Below, piece by piece: positions 24,490-32,962 of a DNA stretch of 64,000 nt. Source of the stretch: Nonomuraea soli (GTDB taxonomy: Bacteria; Actinomycetota; Actinomycetes; Streptosporangiales; Streptosporangiaceae). The stretch spans positions 62,001 to 126,000 of the forward strand of contig NZ_JACDUR010000002.1 of assembly GCF_013761175.1 (NCBI RefSeq), read 5' to 3'. The translations under genes and the position numbers were made by a program. A model generated the notes under the pieces. That model saw only the letters and a list, made by a program, of their open reading frames with translations, searched no databases and had not been told where the DNA came from. Each line of letters opens with the position of its first letter. Within the stretch, counting starts at the first letter, position 1.

Positions 24490-24700
24490 CGCCCGGCCGG
24501 GACCGCCCGGCCGGGACCGCCGCGCCGTGAGCCGCGGCCACGGCCGCCGCGGCGGGTCCGTCTCGGCTGCGATCGCCCTGGCTGCGATCGCGCCGGCCGG
24601 AGGGTCGCCTCGGACGGAGGGGCGCCTCAGCCGGGATCGCCCAGCCGGGATCGCCTCGGCCGGGATCGTCCAGCGCCGGGGTCGCCTCGGCCGGGGCGGT
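24490..24700. repeat. Degenerate GC-rich short repeats between two convergent genes
   Basis: The interval between the GntR gene and the lectin gene starts with two perfect 14-bp units (CGCCCGGCCGGGAC at 24490 and 24504). It continues with several imperfect copies of a GCCGGGATCGCC core around 24629-24700. No coding pattern is seen. Position between convergent stops suggests a recombination-prone spacer or a transcription end. Confidence 0.7.
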
Positions 24701-24703
24701 GGA

Positions 24704-25195
24704 TCAGCTGATCTGCGACCAGCGGCCGTAGGCGGGCGGGTTGACGGATCCGCCCCAGGTGGCGCGGATGTCGGTGGTGGCGCCGTGGTCGTAGAGGATC
24801 GCCTTGTGGACGGCGCTCACGATGCTCTGGTTCTCGACGATCCAGAGCTGGAGCGGGTTCCCCGGCTCGCAGGGAGCCGTGACGACGTTGTCCTGGCCGT
24901 TGTCGCCGTCCACGAGCTCGAGGCATCGCCCGGTCTTGCGGTTGCTGAGCTGCCAGGCGCCCGCCCACATGGAGGGCTGGAGGTACCACTGCTGGTAGGC
25001 GTACTTGTAGTCACCCGCCACGTAGCAGTACCTGCTGAACAGATGGTGGTCCGGGTTGGTGGTGATGCACTCCTGGGTCGCCCAGTTGCTGAATCTCGCG
25101 AGGCTGGTCCCGCTGGTGGCGGAGGCCGGTGGGACGCTGGTCAGGGTTGCCGTTCCCAGCGTCAAGGCCAGGATTGCTCTGGTTCGGATTCGCAC
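24704..25195 (-). CDS. Secreted ricin B-type lectin domain protein (163 aa)
   Basis: A signal peptide (TRAILALTLGTATLTSVPPASA) is followed by a single beta-trefoil-like domain with QxW-type repeats (QQWYLQ, LQLWIVE) and CLELVDGDNGQDN. Ricin-type domains bind carbohydrates outside the cell. It is a stand-alone lectin, not attached to an enzyme. The GTG start at 25195 lacks a good ribosome binding site and may be leaderless. Four Cys in the mature part could form disulfides. Confidence 0.85.
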   Translation of the reverse strand: MRIRTRAILALTLGTATLTSVPPASATSGTSLARFSNWATQECITTNPDHHLFSRYCYVAGDYKYAYQQWYLQPSMWAGAWQLSNRKTGRCLELVDGDNGQDNVVTAPCEPGNPLQLWIVENQSIVSAVHKAILYDHGATTDIRATWGGSVNPPAYGRWSQIS

Positions 25196-25258
25196 AGCCG
25201 GGAGGTTAGGCGGGTGGGCTGTCTCTTCGCTTTTCCATGAAACAGATGGTCTGCGCAA

Positions 25259-25574
25259 GTGCTCACGGCGATCATCGACGTCAACGGTGTGAGCCCGCAC
25301 CACGAGATCCAGGGCTTCGGCCCCCAGCAGTGGCCGGTCGTGGCGCACGCGGTGTGCGCGCAGCCGCCGCCAGGCCTGCGGCTGGTCACCGTGACCGAAC
25401 TGTACGACTCCGCCCACGTCACGCGTGCTCGGCGTCGGCGGGCGGACGGCGGCGACCCTGCCGTACGCCCGGGTGGTCCTGAACGTCCTGGTCCCGTCGG
25501 CCCGTTCCGTCTCGGTGTTCGCCATGGAGGACGGGGACGGCACGCAGGCCCAGGCGGTCTGCGCGGACGCATGA
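25259..25574 (+). pseudogene. Broken secreted-protein gene: two frames of one former reading frame
   Basis: The first frame (25259 to about 25423) reads IIDVNGVSPHHEIQGFG, then VVAHAVCAQPPPGLRLVTVT. A second frame (25425-25574) continues with VLGVGGRTAATLPYARVVLN and ends in AQAVCADA. Together they resemble two consecutive repeats of a secreted actinomycete protein that usually read VLGGGG and TAYAVCAxPPxGL. Residues expected between the two parts are missing, no start or signal peptide precedes the first, and the frames differ. I read this as a 5'-truncated, frameshifted remnant. Confidence 0.6.
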
Positions 25575-25578
25575 CCTC

Positions 25579-27252
25579 CTACGGCTGGTAGGACGCGGCG
25601 ACCTCGTGGGCGAGCGCCCGCAGTTCGGGGTCGAGCGTGTCGAGGCGCTCGTCCAGGTCGTCGGCGAAGCTCAGGCGCTCGATCGAGCGGTCGTACGGCT
25701 GGGCGGACGGCATCCACGCCGAGTGGATCATGAAGGGGATCACGGTGCCGTGCGGCGGAGCCAGGACCGCGATCGGGCCGCGCGACACGTCGGCCGCGTC
25801 GAACAGCTCGACGCGGAAGCGCGCGTCGTTGTGCACGATGACGGCCAGATAGCCGTCGTGCCCGCCGGGCTCGGCTCCGCCGTACCTGGTCCTGCCCTGG
25901 CCGCGCGGGACGAAGACGGGTGAGGTGGGGTAGTCGTCCATCGACCAGGTCCACTCGGCGAGCGGCTTGAGCGTGTCGCGCTCCAGCGTGACCAGCGTCG
26001 AGGGCGTCTCCTCGGCGGGGAAGAGCGAGGCGTCGACGCGGTCGCCGTAGTTGCGCAGCAGCCGCCGGCTGATCGCCTCGGGGTGGAATCCCTGGAAGAC
26101 GAGGTGGTGCCGGGTCGGGGCGAGCTGTCCCTCGAACGACCAGTCGATCGCCGACAGCTCGGCCTGCCAGTACCGCTGCGGGTCGCGCAGCCGGGCCAGG
26201 TCGGTGATGCGCCCGGATTCGGGGTCGATCTCCAGCAGCGTCACGACGGCGGGGCTCGCGCCGTGGCAGTACATGCCGCGCAGCGCCGGGTCGACGGGCC
26301 TGCCGAAGACGTCGACGTCGTCCTCACGCAGGTAGAGCCCGATGTCGACGCCGGGCGTGTGCTCCATGACCACCCGGATGCCGCCGGTGTCGTCGTAGGC
26401 GGCGTAGAAGTGGTTGACCTCGGGCGCCAGGCGCAGGACCCGGCCGGGTACGGCGGCGCCGCTCGGTGCCGCTTCCAGGTGGTCCTTGCGCACCAGGACG
26501 AGCGGCCCGTCCGGATTGTTGGCGACGCGCCGGTCGCCCGCGCCGAGCACCTCGTCCAGGTCCACCTTGTAGGCGGTGTCGGCCAGGACCAGCCAGTCGC
26601 GGGTCTGCGTGATCGTGTGCGTGGCCTGCGGGAAGGTGACCCCCGCCACGGGCCACCGGCTGACGTGCCTGCCGTCGCCGTCGTAGCGCACCACCGAGAG
26701 CGCGCCGGTGATCGGGTCGCGCGTGACCGACCACAGGCAGTGGCGCTCGGGGTCGATCACCGGGTGCGCGGTGGACAGGATCGAGGGCAGCGCCGGCGCG
26801 TCCAGCACCGGGGCCCAGTCGTCGCGGTGCCCCACCTCCGCCACGAAGGCGAGGGTGGCCGGGTCCACCTCGACCGGGCGACCGGCGTCCCAGGTGGCGA
26901 ACAGCCGGTCGCCCCAGGGAAGCGGGGCGGTGTTGGCGGCGTTGACTCCTCCGAAGGGCGACTGGGTTCCCACCGGGCCGGCGCGGAACAGATCGGGCCG
27001 CCTGTGGCGCAGCCGGACGGACGGGGAGTCGATCACCCGTGGCGTCCAGGCGAAGCCTCCGCCCGGGCCGGGTCCGAGCGACAGCCTCACCATGACGCCG
27101 TCGCCGAAGAAGGCGTGCAGCGGGTGGGTGCGCTGGTCCGAGGTGCTGATCAGCAGGTGACCGCGGATGTCGTCCGGCCAGGTTCCGCCGGCGACGGTGA
27201 GCTCGAGGTCGGGCAGGTCGCCCTTGGTGAGGATCGAGCGGGGGATGGGCAC
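25579..27252 (-). CDS. Carotenoid oxygenase family protein (557 aa)
   Basis: This is a non-heme iron dioxygenase that cleaves a double bond in carotenoids, stilbenes or related polyenes. Four candidate iron-binding His are seen in STAHPVIDPE, TFPQATHTITQT, EVNHFYAAYDD and FMIHSAWMP, in the usual order for the seven-bladed propeller fold. GTG at 27252 follows AGGGAG at good spacing; the frame is open further upstream but without support. It diverges from the PP2C-STAS-MarR operon. A second, shorter member of the family lies at 29402. Confidence 0.88.
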   Translation of the reverse strand: MPIPRSILTKGDLPDLELTVAGGTWPDDIRGHLLISTSDQRTHPLHAFFGDGVMVRLSLGPGPGGGFAWTPRVIDSPSVRLRHRRPDLFRAGPVGTQSPFGGVNAANTAPLPWGDRLFATWDAGRPVEVDPATLAFVAEVGHRDDWAPVLDAPALPSILSTAHPVIDPERHCLWSVTRDPITGALSVVRYDGDGRHVSRWPVAGVTFPQATHTITQTRDWLVLADTAYKVDLDEVLGAGDRRVANNPDGPLVLVRKDHLEAAPSGAAVPGRVLRLAPEVNHFYAAYDDTGGIRVVMEHTPGVDIGLYLREDDVDVFGRPVDPALRGMYCHGASPAVVTLLEIDPESGRITDLARLRDPQRYWQAELSAIDWSFEGQLAPTRHHLVFQGFHPEAISRRLLRNYGDRVDASLFPAEETPSTLVTLERDTLKPLAEWTWSMDDYPTSPVFVPRGQGRTRYGGAEPGGHDGYLAVIVHNDARFRVELFDAADVSRGPIAVLAPPHGTVIPFMIHSAWMPSAQPYDRSIERLSFADDLDERLDTLDPELRALAHEVAASYQP

Positions 27253-27419
27253 GTCGGACTCCCTGCGCGGGGGCTGTGGAAACGACGTTACTGCGTGGGG
27301 AACAGCACGGGAAGGCTGCGGAATTGACCCTTGCATGGAGCAATGATTTTGCTACGGTGGATCGGGATGCCGGGAAGTCTGGTCGGCAACGTGCCGCGAC
27401 GACGAGAAGAGGCTGATCC

Positions 27420-28487
27420 ATGGCGACCTCGCGCAGGCGCGCCGGGACACGGTCGCAGCTCGTGCTGCGCGGCCTGCCGTTCGCGGTCATGGCCCTGGTC
27501 GCCGTGGCCGACCTCGTCGCCGGGCCCGCGCTCGCGTTCCTCTCGCTGCTCACCCTGGGCCCCACCTTCGCGTCGGTCTCCGGCAGCGTGCGCCGCACCG
27601 CGGCGGTCGGCGCGCTCGCCCTGGTCATCTGCATCCCGCTGGCCGCCTACAGCGGCACCCTGCTGACGTGGCAGAACAACCTCACGCTCGCCACCCTCAT
27701 CAGCGTCACCGGGGCGAGCATGCTCGCCGCCCATCTGCGGCTCAGGCGCGAACGGGAGCTGGCCAACGTGCGGCTGGTGGCCGAGGCCGCGCAGCGGGTG
27801 CTGCTGCGCCCGGTGCCGCGCCGGGCCGGTGACGTGCACCTGGCGTTGTCGTACACCTCGGCCGCCGCCGAGGCGCACATCGGCGGCGACCTCTACGAGG
27901 TGGTCACCACGCCGATGGGCGTGCGCCTGATCGTCGGCGACGTGCAGGGCAAGGGACTGGGCGCGGTCGAGACCGCCGCCTGGGTGCTCGGCGCCTTCCG
28001 CGAAGCGGCCTACGACCAGCCCGACCTCGTCTGCGTGGCCCAGCGCGTGGAGGCCACCCTCACCCGCCACCTGGGCGCGGAATCGTTCGTGACGGCCATC
28101 CTGGCCGAGATCGGCGACGGCGAGCTCACACTGCTCAACTGCGGGCATCCCGCCCCGCTCATGCTCAGGCGCGACGGTCACATCGAGCTGGTCACCCCGC
28201 CGGAGGAGAGCCTTCCGCTCGGGCTCTCGGCGATGACCTCGGCCACCCCCAAGCCGCACACCTGCACCTTCGGCGAGCAGGACCAGATCCTCTTCTACAC
28301 CGACGGCGTGATCGAGACCCGCGACCCGGACGGGGCGTTCTACCCGCTCATCGACCGGGCCGAGCTGCTCAACGAGGGCGATCCCCAGCAGGCGCTCGAC
28401 GCCCTGCGCGAAGACCTGATCGATCATGCCGGCGGCCCGCTGGCCGACGACGCGGCCATGCTGCTCCTGCGGCGGCACGGCTACTGA
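27420..28487 (+). CDS. Membrane-anchored PP2C (SpoIIE-type) serine phosphatase (355 aa)
   Basis: The first 110 residues contain several membrane helices. The C-terminal PP2C domain has metal-binding acidic motifs GGDLYEV, VGDVQGKG and FYTDGVIE. Such phosphatases dephosphorylate STAS anti-sigma antagonists in partner-switching pathways. The next gene encodes exactly such an antagonist, 10 bases downstream, so the pair probably feeds a general stress sigma factor. No anti-sigma kinase is nearby. Confidence 0.93.
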   Translation: MATSRRRAGTRSQLVLRGLPFAVMALVAVADLVAGPALAFLSLLTLGPTFASVSGSVRRTAAVGALALVICIPLAAYSGTLLTWQNNLTLATLISVTGASMLAAHLRLRRERELANVRLVAEAAQRVLLRPVPRRAGDVHLALSYTSAAAEAHIGGDLYEVVTTPMGVRLIVGDVQGKGLGAVETAAWVLGAFREAAYDQPDLVCVAQRVEATLTRHLGAESFVTAILAEIGDGELTLLNCGHPAPLMLRRDGHIELVTPPEESLPLGLSAMTSATPKPHTCTFGEQDQILFYTDGVIETRDPDGAFYPLIDRAELLNEGDPQQALDALREDLIDHAGGPLADDAAMLLLRRHGY

Positions 28488-28497
28488 GGAATCCCCC

Positions 28498-28845
28498 ATG
28501 GACGAATTCACCGTCGACCTCGACCGACACGGCGACATCGTCGTCATCCGCCTGCACGGCGAACTCGACCTGCGCACCGCGCCGACCCTTCGCGACTGCC
28601 TGGCCGTGGCGCTGTCGCAGCTCGACGCCCCGATCGTGGTCGTCGACGCCTCCCGGCTGACCTTCTGCGACTCCAGCGGCGTCTCGGTGCTGCTGAGCGG
28701 CTACGGGCTGGCCAAGGCGGCCGGAGGACACCTGGCGCTCAGCTGCGTCGGCGGGCGGCTGACCAGGGTCCTGGAGGTCACGGGGCTGATCTCGCACTTC
28801 CAGATCTTCCCCACCACGCACGAGGCCCTGGCCGAGCTGAGGTGA
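28498..28845 (+). CDS. STAS domain anti-sigma factor antagonist (115 aa)
   Basis: This is a small cytoplasmic partner-switch protein. It has the STAS core GELDLRTAPTLRDCL and the phosphorylation loop FCDSSGVSVLL, where the second Ser is the usual target. ATG at 28498 follows GAGGA. The stop overlaps the GTG of a MarR gene, so phosphatase, antagonist and MarR are one operon. When dephosphorylated it would bind an anti-sigma kinase encoded elsewhere. Confidence 0.93.
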   Translation: MDEFTVDLDRHGDIVVIRLHGELDLRTAPTLRDCLAVALSQLDAPIVVVDASRLTFCDSSGVSVLLSGYGLAKAAGGHLALSCVGGRLTRVLEVTGLISHFQIFPTTHEALAELR

Positions 28846-29324
28846 ACGACAACGGCGGCACGAAAGAGCCCGACCCGGTGAGTTCGGCGGTGCTGACCGG
28901 CTCCCGGGTCCTGGTCGGCATCGCCGTACGGTCGTTGTCGGCCGTCGGGCACCGGGTGACGCTCCCGCAGCTGCGCATGCTCGTCGTCCTGTCGGCCCGG
29001 GGCGAGACCAAGCTGGTCGCCATGGCCGAGCAACTGGCCGTCAACTCCTCCACGGCCATGCGCATGGCCGACCGGCTCGCCGGGGCCGGGCTGATCGTCC
29101 GTACGGTGAACCCGGGCAACCGGCGCGAGTCGCTGATGCGGCTCACCCCCGAGGGCCAGGACGTGGTCGACAGGGTCAACGCCCACCGCCGCGAGGAGAT
29201 CCGCCTCATCGTCTCCCGGATGGCACCGGAGCATCGGCAGGCGCTGATCGACGCGATGGCCGCCTTCAACGAGGCGGCAGGGGAGCCGCCCGCGGACGGC
29301 TGGGGCCCGGCCAGCTGGCCGTAG
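28842..29324 (+). CDS. MarR family transcriptional regulator (160 aa)
   Basis: The winged helix reads MAEQLAVNSSTAMRMADRLAGAGLIVRT, with wing residues PGNRRESLMRLT. The GTG start at 28842 overlaps the STAS stop by 4 bases. A perfect palindrome lies 6 bases past its stop and upstream of the second carotenoid oxygenase, which it may therefore control. Fusion of a stress-signalling pair with a MarR gene in one operon suggests coordinated stress output. Confidence 0.9.
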   Translation: MNDNGGTKEPDPVSSAVLTGSRVLVGIAVRSLSAVGHRVTLPQLRMLVVLSARGETKLVAMAEQLAVNSSTAMRMADRLAGAGLIVRTVNPGNRRESLMRLTPEGQDVVDRVNAHRREEIRLIVSRMAPEHRQALIDAMAAFNEAAGEPPADGWGPASWP

Positions 29325-29329
29325 CCTTC

Positions 29330-29341
29330 TGCACTAGTGCA
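29330..29341. promoter_or_regulatory. 12-bp palindrome before the second carotenoid oxygenase
   Basis: TGCACTAGTGCA is a perfect palindrome in the 77-base gap between the MarR gene and the oxygenase gene. A TACGGT element at 29390-29395 lies only 6 bases before the oxygenase ATG and could be a -10 giving a leaderless message. Binding by the adjacent MarR protein is inferred from position. Confidence 0.5.
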
Positions 29342-29401
29342 CAGCATGCCCTTTCGCCTTGTGGAAGGGGGATTCGCCACTCTGCTGCGTACGGTGTCCA
29401 C

Positions 29402-30661
29402 ATGAGATACCTGGAAGGGGCGTTCGCCCCTGTCACCGAGGAGATCACCGCGTTCGACCTGCCCGTCACGGGGCGGATCCCCGCCGAGCTCAACGGCCGT
29501 TACCTGCGCAACGGGCCCAACGCCCTGGGCGTGGAGGACCCCGCCGTCCACATCTGGGGCATGGGCCAGGGCATGGTGCACGGCGTACGGCTGCGCGAGG
29601 GCCGCGCCGAGTGGTACCGCAACCGGTTCGTGCGCACGCCCGGCTTCGCGCCCATGGTCAACGTGATCGAGCACGCCCGCCGGACCTTCGCCCTGGCGGA
29701 AGGCGGCCTGCCGCCCGCCGAGCTCGACGACGACCTGAACACCGTGGGCCCGTGCGCCCTGGGCGGCACCGCCGACGGCTTCACGGCTGGAGCGCACTCC
29801 AAGCACGACCCTCGCACCGGGGAACTGCACTCCTTGTCGTACATGGTCGGCGTCGAGCTCGTGCAGCACATCGTCACCGACGCCGGGGGACAGGTGGTGC
29901 GCACCACCTCCATCCCCATGACACGCACGCCGTTCATGCACGACTTCGCGCTCACCGAGAACCACATGGTGGTGTGGGACACGCCGCTCGGCTTCGACGG
30001 GTTCGACTGCCGGTGGCTGCCGGGGCACCCGACCAGGGTGGGCGTCATGCCGCGCACCGGCGGCCGGGTGCGCTGGCAGGAGATCGGCCCGGTGCACGTG
30101 AGCCACACGCTGAACGCCTACGACGACGGCGACACGGTCGTGGTCGACCTGGTCACCGCGCAGGGGCCGTTCGACCCCGCCGATCCGGGAGCCATCAGGC
30201 CCGTGCTGGACCGCTGGACGATCGGCCCCGACCGGGTCCATCAGCGCCGCATCGACGACCGGCCGCAGGACTTCCCGAGGGTGAACGAGGCGCGCCTCAC
30301 CCGGCCCTATCGCTACGGCTACTCGGCGGCGACCGCGCTCTACGGCATCCCGTTCGCCCCCGAGGGCCCGCCCCCGGACGACGCCTTCGTCAATGCCCTG
30401 GTCAAGCACGACCTGGAGCGCGGGACGGCCGAGGTGCACGCCTTCGGCCGTGACGAGGCGGCGGGCGAGGCCGTGTTCGCCGCCACCGGAGAGGGCGAGG
30501 ACGAGGGCTTCCTGCTCACCTACGTCCATAACCCCTCGCGCGGAGCCGGTGACCTGGTGATCCTCTCGGCGCAGGACTTCACCGGCGAGCCCGTCGCCCG
30601 GGTGCACTTGCCCGGCAGGGTGCCTCTCGGCCTGCACGGCAACTGGCTGCCCGACCACTGA
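29402..30661 (+). CDS. Carotenoid oxygenase family protein (419 aa)
   Basis: This is a second iron-dependent carotenoid or stilbene cleavage oxygenase. Candidate iron His occur in AHSKHDPRTG, FMHDFALTENH, VHVSHTLNAYDD and the C-terminal LHGNWLPD, and the start RYLRNGPNALG is typical of the family. It is about 140 residues shorter than its neighbour at 25579 and not a close copy, so the two probably act on different substrates. No ribosome binding site is visible before ATG 29402. Confidence 0.9.
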   Translation: MRYLEGAFAPVTEEITAFDLPVTGRIPAELNGRYLRNGPNALGVEDPAVHIWGMGQGMVHGVRLREGRAEWYRNRFVRTPGFAPMVNVIEHARRTFALAEGGLPPAELDDDLNTVGPCALGGTADGFTAGAHSKHDPRTGELHSLSYMVGVELVQHIVTDAGGQVVRTTSIPMTRTPFMHDFALTENHMVVWDTPLGFDGFDCRWLPGHPTRVGVMPRTGGRVRWQEIGPVHVSHTLNAYDDGDTVVVDLVTAQGPFDPADPGAIRPVLDRWTIGPDRVHQRRIDDRPQDFPRVNEARLTRPYRYGYSAATALYGIPFAPEGPPPDDAFVNALVKHDLERGTAEVHAFGRDEAAGEAVFAATGEGEDEGFLLTYVHNPSRGAGDLVILSAQDFTGEPVARVHLPGRVPLGLHGNWLPDH

Positions 30662-30699
30662 GGCGTGGCAGTGGCGCGCCGGCGTGGCAGCATGGCCTC

Positions 30700-31581
30700 G
30701 TGAACGATCCGCGACCGCCCTACCTCCGGATCGTCGCCGACATCGAGCGGCGCATCGCCGAGGGCGAGCTGCGGCCGGGCGAGCCCGTCCCCACCACCAG
30801 GGCGATCATGGGCGAGTGGGGCGTGGCGATGGCGACGGCCAGCAAGGCCCTGGCAGCGCTCAAGCAGGCGGGCACCATCGAGTCGACCTCCCGCGTCGGC
30901 GCGGTCGTCGCCTCCAGGCGGCTGCCCTCGCGTTCCGCCGGGGGCCTCGACCGCGACCGGGTCGTCCGCGTGGCCATGGGGATCGCCGACGCCGGCGGGC
31001 TGGCGGGGCTGTCCATGCGGGCGGTGGCGGCCGAGCTCGGCGTCGCCACCATGACCCTCTACCGTCATCTCGAGGCCAAGGCGGAGCTCACGCAGCTGAT
31101 CGCCGACGCCGCGTTCGCCGAGATCGACTACCCGGAGCCGCCGCCCGGCTGGCGTTCCCACCTGCGGGTCGCGGCGCACCTGCAATGGGCCGCCTACCAG
31201 CGCCACCCCTGGCTGCCCAGGCTGGTGTCCATCACCCGCCCGGCCGTCCTGCCGGGTCAGCTCGCGTACGGCGAGTGGACCCTGCGCGCGCTCGACGGCC
31301 TCGGGCTCGACCCCACCACCCGCATGCACGTCTACGCCACGCTCGTGAACTACGTGCGCGGCACCGCGTTCACCATCGAGAGCGAGGCCGCCGCCGAGCT
31401 CGACACGGGGATGACCAGCAAGCAGTGGGGCAGGGCCAGGCTCTCCGCCGACGGGCCGCTGATCGCCAGGATCGAGGGGGCCGAGGCGGAGCTCGACCTG
31501 GAATCGTTGTTCGCCTTCGGCCTCGAACGCCTCCTCGACGGCCTCACCTTCGTGATCACATCACGCGACAGGAACCGCTGA
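30700..31581 (+). CDS. GntR-TetR fusion transcriptional regulator (293 aa)
   Basis: Residues about 8-72 form a GntR winged helix (YLRIVADIERRIAEGELRPG, then PTTRAIMGEWGVAMATASKALAALKQAG). Residues about 86-135 form a TetR helix-turn-helix (LSMRAVAAELGVATMTLYRHLEAKAELTQLI) followed by a TetR ligand domain. Two complete DNA-binding heads in one chain are unusual though known in actinomycetes. The GTG start at 30700 is preceded by a 10-bp direct repeat (30662 and 30681). Its target may be itself or a neighbour. Confidence 0.92.
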   Translation: MNDPRPPYLRIVADIERRIAEGELRPGEPVPTTRAIMGEWGVAMATASKALAALKQAGTIESTSRVGAVVASRRLPSRSAGGLDRDRVVRVAMGIADAGGLAGLSMRAVAAELGVATMTLYRHLEAKAELTQLIADAAFAEIDYPEPPPGWRSHLRVAAHLQWAAYQRHPWLPRLVSITRPAVLPGQLAYGEWTLRALDGLGLDPTTRMHVYATLVNYVRGTAFTIESEAAAELDTGMTSKQWGRARLSADGPLIARIEGAEAELDLESLFAFGLERLLDGLTFVITSRDRNR

Positions 31582-31633
31582 CCTGGCGCGGGTTCCGTGC
31601 GAGCCACACCCGCCCCATTGCTAGCATCCGTGG

Positions 31634-32884
31634 ATGACCAAGCGCCTCACCGCCGCGATGATCAGCCAGGCGGCCGAACGCCTGCGGCCCGTCGTCCGGC
31701 GCACCCCGCTGGAGTCCAACCAGCGGCTGTCCGACCTGCTCGGCACCGAGGTGCTGCTCAAGCGCGAAGACTCCCAGATCTGCCGCTCCTACAAGGTGCG
31801 GGGCGCGTTCAACCTGATCGCCTCGCTCACCGAGGCCGAGCAGCGCCGCGGCGTCGTCTGCGCCAGCGCGGGCAACCACGGTCAGGGCGTCGCCTTCGCC
31901 TGCGCGCGGCTGGGCATCGACGGGCGCGTCTACGTCCCGTCCACGACCCCGCGGCAGAAGCGCGAGCGCATCGCCGCGCTGGGCGGGGAGCGCGTGCAGG
32001 TCGTGGTCGGCGGCGGCACCTACGACGAGGCCAGCACCGCCGCGCACGCCGACAGCGACCGCACCGGCGCCGTCTACGTGCACCCCTTCGACGACGTCAG
32101 GACCATGGCCGGTCAGGGCACGGTGGGCCTGGAGCTCCTGGCCCAGTCGCCGCGACGCCCGCACACGGTCGTGCTGCCGGTCGGCGGCGGCGGCCTGATC
32201 GCGGGCGTCGCCGTGTGGCTGCGCGAACACTCGCCCGCCACCCGCATCATCGGGGCCGAGCCCGCCGGAGCGGCCAGCATGCGCGCCGCCCTCGACCACG
32301 GCGGCCCCGTCGCCCTGCCCGAGATCGACAGCTTCGTCGACGGCGCCGCCGTCGGCCGGGTGGGGGAGTTCACCTTCCCGCTGGTCAAGGATCTGGTCGA
32401 CGAGATCGTGGCAGTCGACGAGGGCGCGATCTGCACGGAGATGCTGGATCTGTACCAGAGCGACGGCATCATCGCCGAACCCGCCGGCGCGCTCGCCGGC
32501 GCGGCCGCCCGCGAGCTCATGCCGTACGGCTCGCCGGGCCCGGTGGTCTGCGTGGTGTCGGGAGGCAACAACGACGTCAGCCGCTACGGCGAGGTGCTGG
32601 AGCGCTCGCTGGTCCACATCGGGCTGCGCCACTACTTCCTGGTCACCTTCCCCCAGCGTCCCGGCGCCCTGCGCCACTTCCTCGACGAGGTGCTGGGCGA
32701 GGGCGAGGACATCATCGCCTTCGAGTACGTCAAGAAGAACAACCGCGACACCGGCCCCGCCCTCGTCGGCATCGAGCTGGAGCGCGCCGGCGACCTGGAG
32801 AGCCTGCTGCACAGGATGAAGGCGAGCCCGCTCACGGTGGAGCGCATCCCGCCCGGCTCGCCGCTGTTCACCTTCCTGCTCTGA
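31634..32884 (+). CDS. ilvA: Threonine ammonia-lyase (threonine dehydratase, 416 aa)
   Basis: This PLP enzyme converts threonine to 2-oxobutanoate and ammonia, the first step towards isoleucine. The PLP lysine is in RSYKVRGAFN, the substrate loop is SAGNHGQG, and the phosphate-binding loop is GGGGLIAG. A single ACT-like regulatory domain occupies about residues 335-416 (HYFLVTFPQRPGALRHFLDE). The length matches the single-regulatory-domain form. A biosynthetic role is likely, though the catabolic form cannot be excluded. It is a single gene with no isoleucine pathway neighbours. Confidence 0.93.
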   Translation: MTKRLTAAMISQAAERLRPVVRRTPLESNQRLSDLLGTEVLLKREDSQICRSYKVRGAFNLIASLTEAEQRRGVVCASAGNHGQGVAFACARLGIDGRVYVPSTTPRQKRERIAALGGERVQVVVGGGTYDEASTAAHADSDRTGAVYVHPFDDVRTMAGQGTVGLELLAQSPRRPHTVVLPVGGGGLIAGVAVWLREHSPATRIIGAEPAGAASMRAALDHGGPVALPEIDSFVDGAAVGRVGEFTFPLVKDLVDEIVAVDEGAICTEMLDLYQSDGIIAEPAGALAGAAARELMPYGSPGPVVCVVSGGNNDVSRYGEVLERSLVHIGLRHYFLVTFPQRPGALRHFLDEVLGEGEDIIAFEYVKKNNRDTGPALVGIELERAGDLESLLHRMKASPLTVERIPPGSPLFTFLL

Positions 32885-32962
32885 GAGATCGATCAACGAG
32901 TTCAGGCCGACATCATTCACTTCCTTTAACCGTTCATGTTTTTGGATGTGTACGTTGGAGTC

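Noticed and set aside
24702..24713. GATCAGCTGATC palindrome at the lectin stop codon
   Set aside because: Mostly coding and stop sequence, with no position that suggests regulation.
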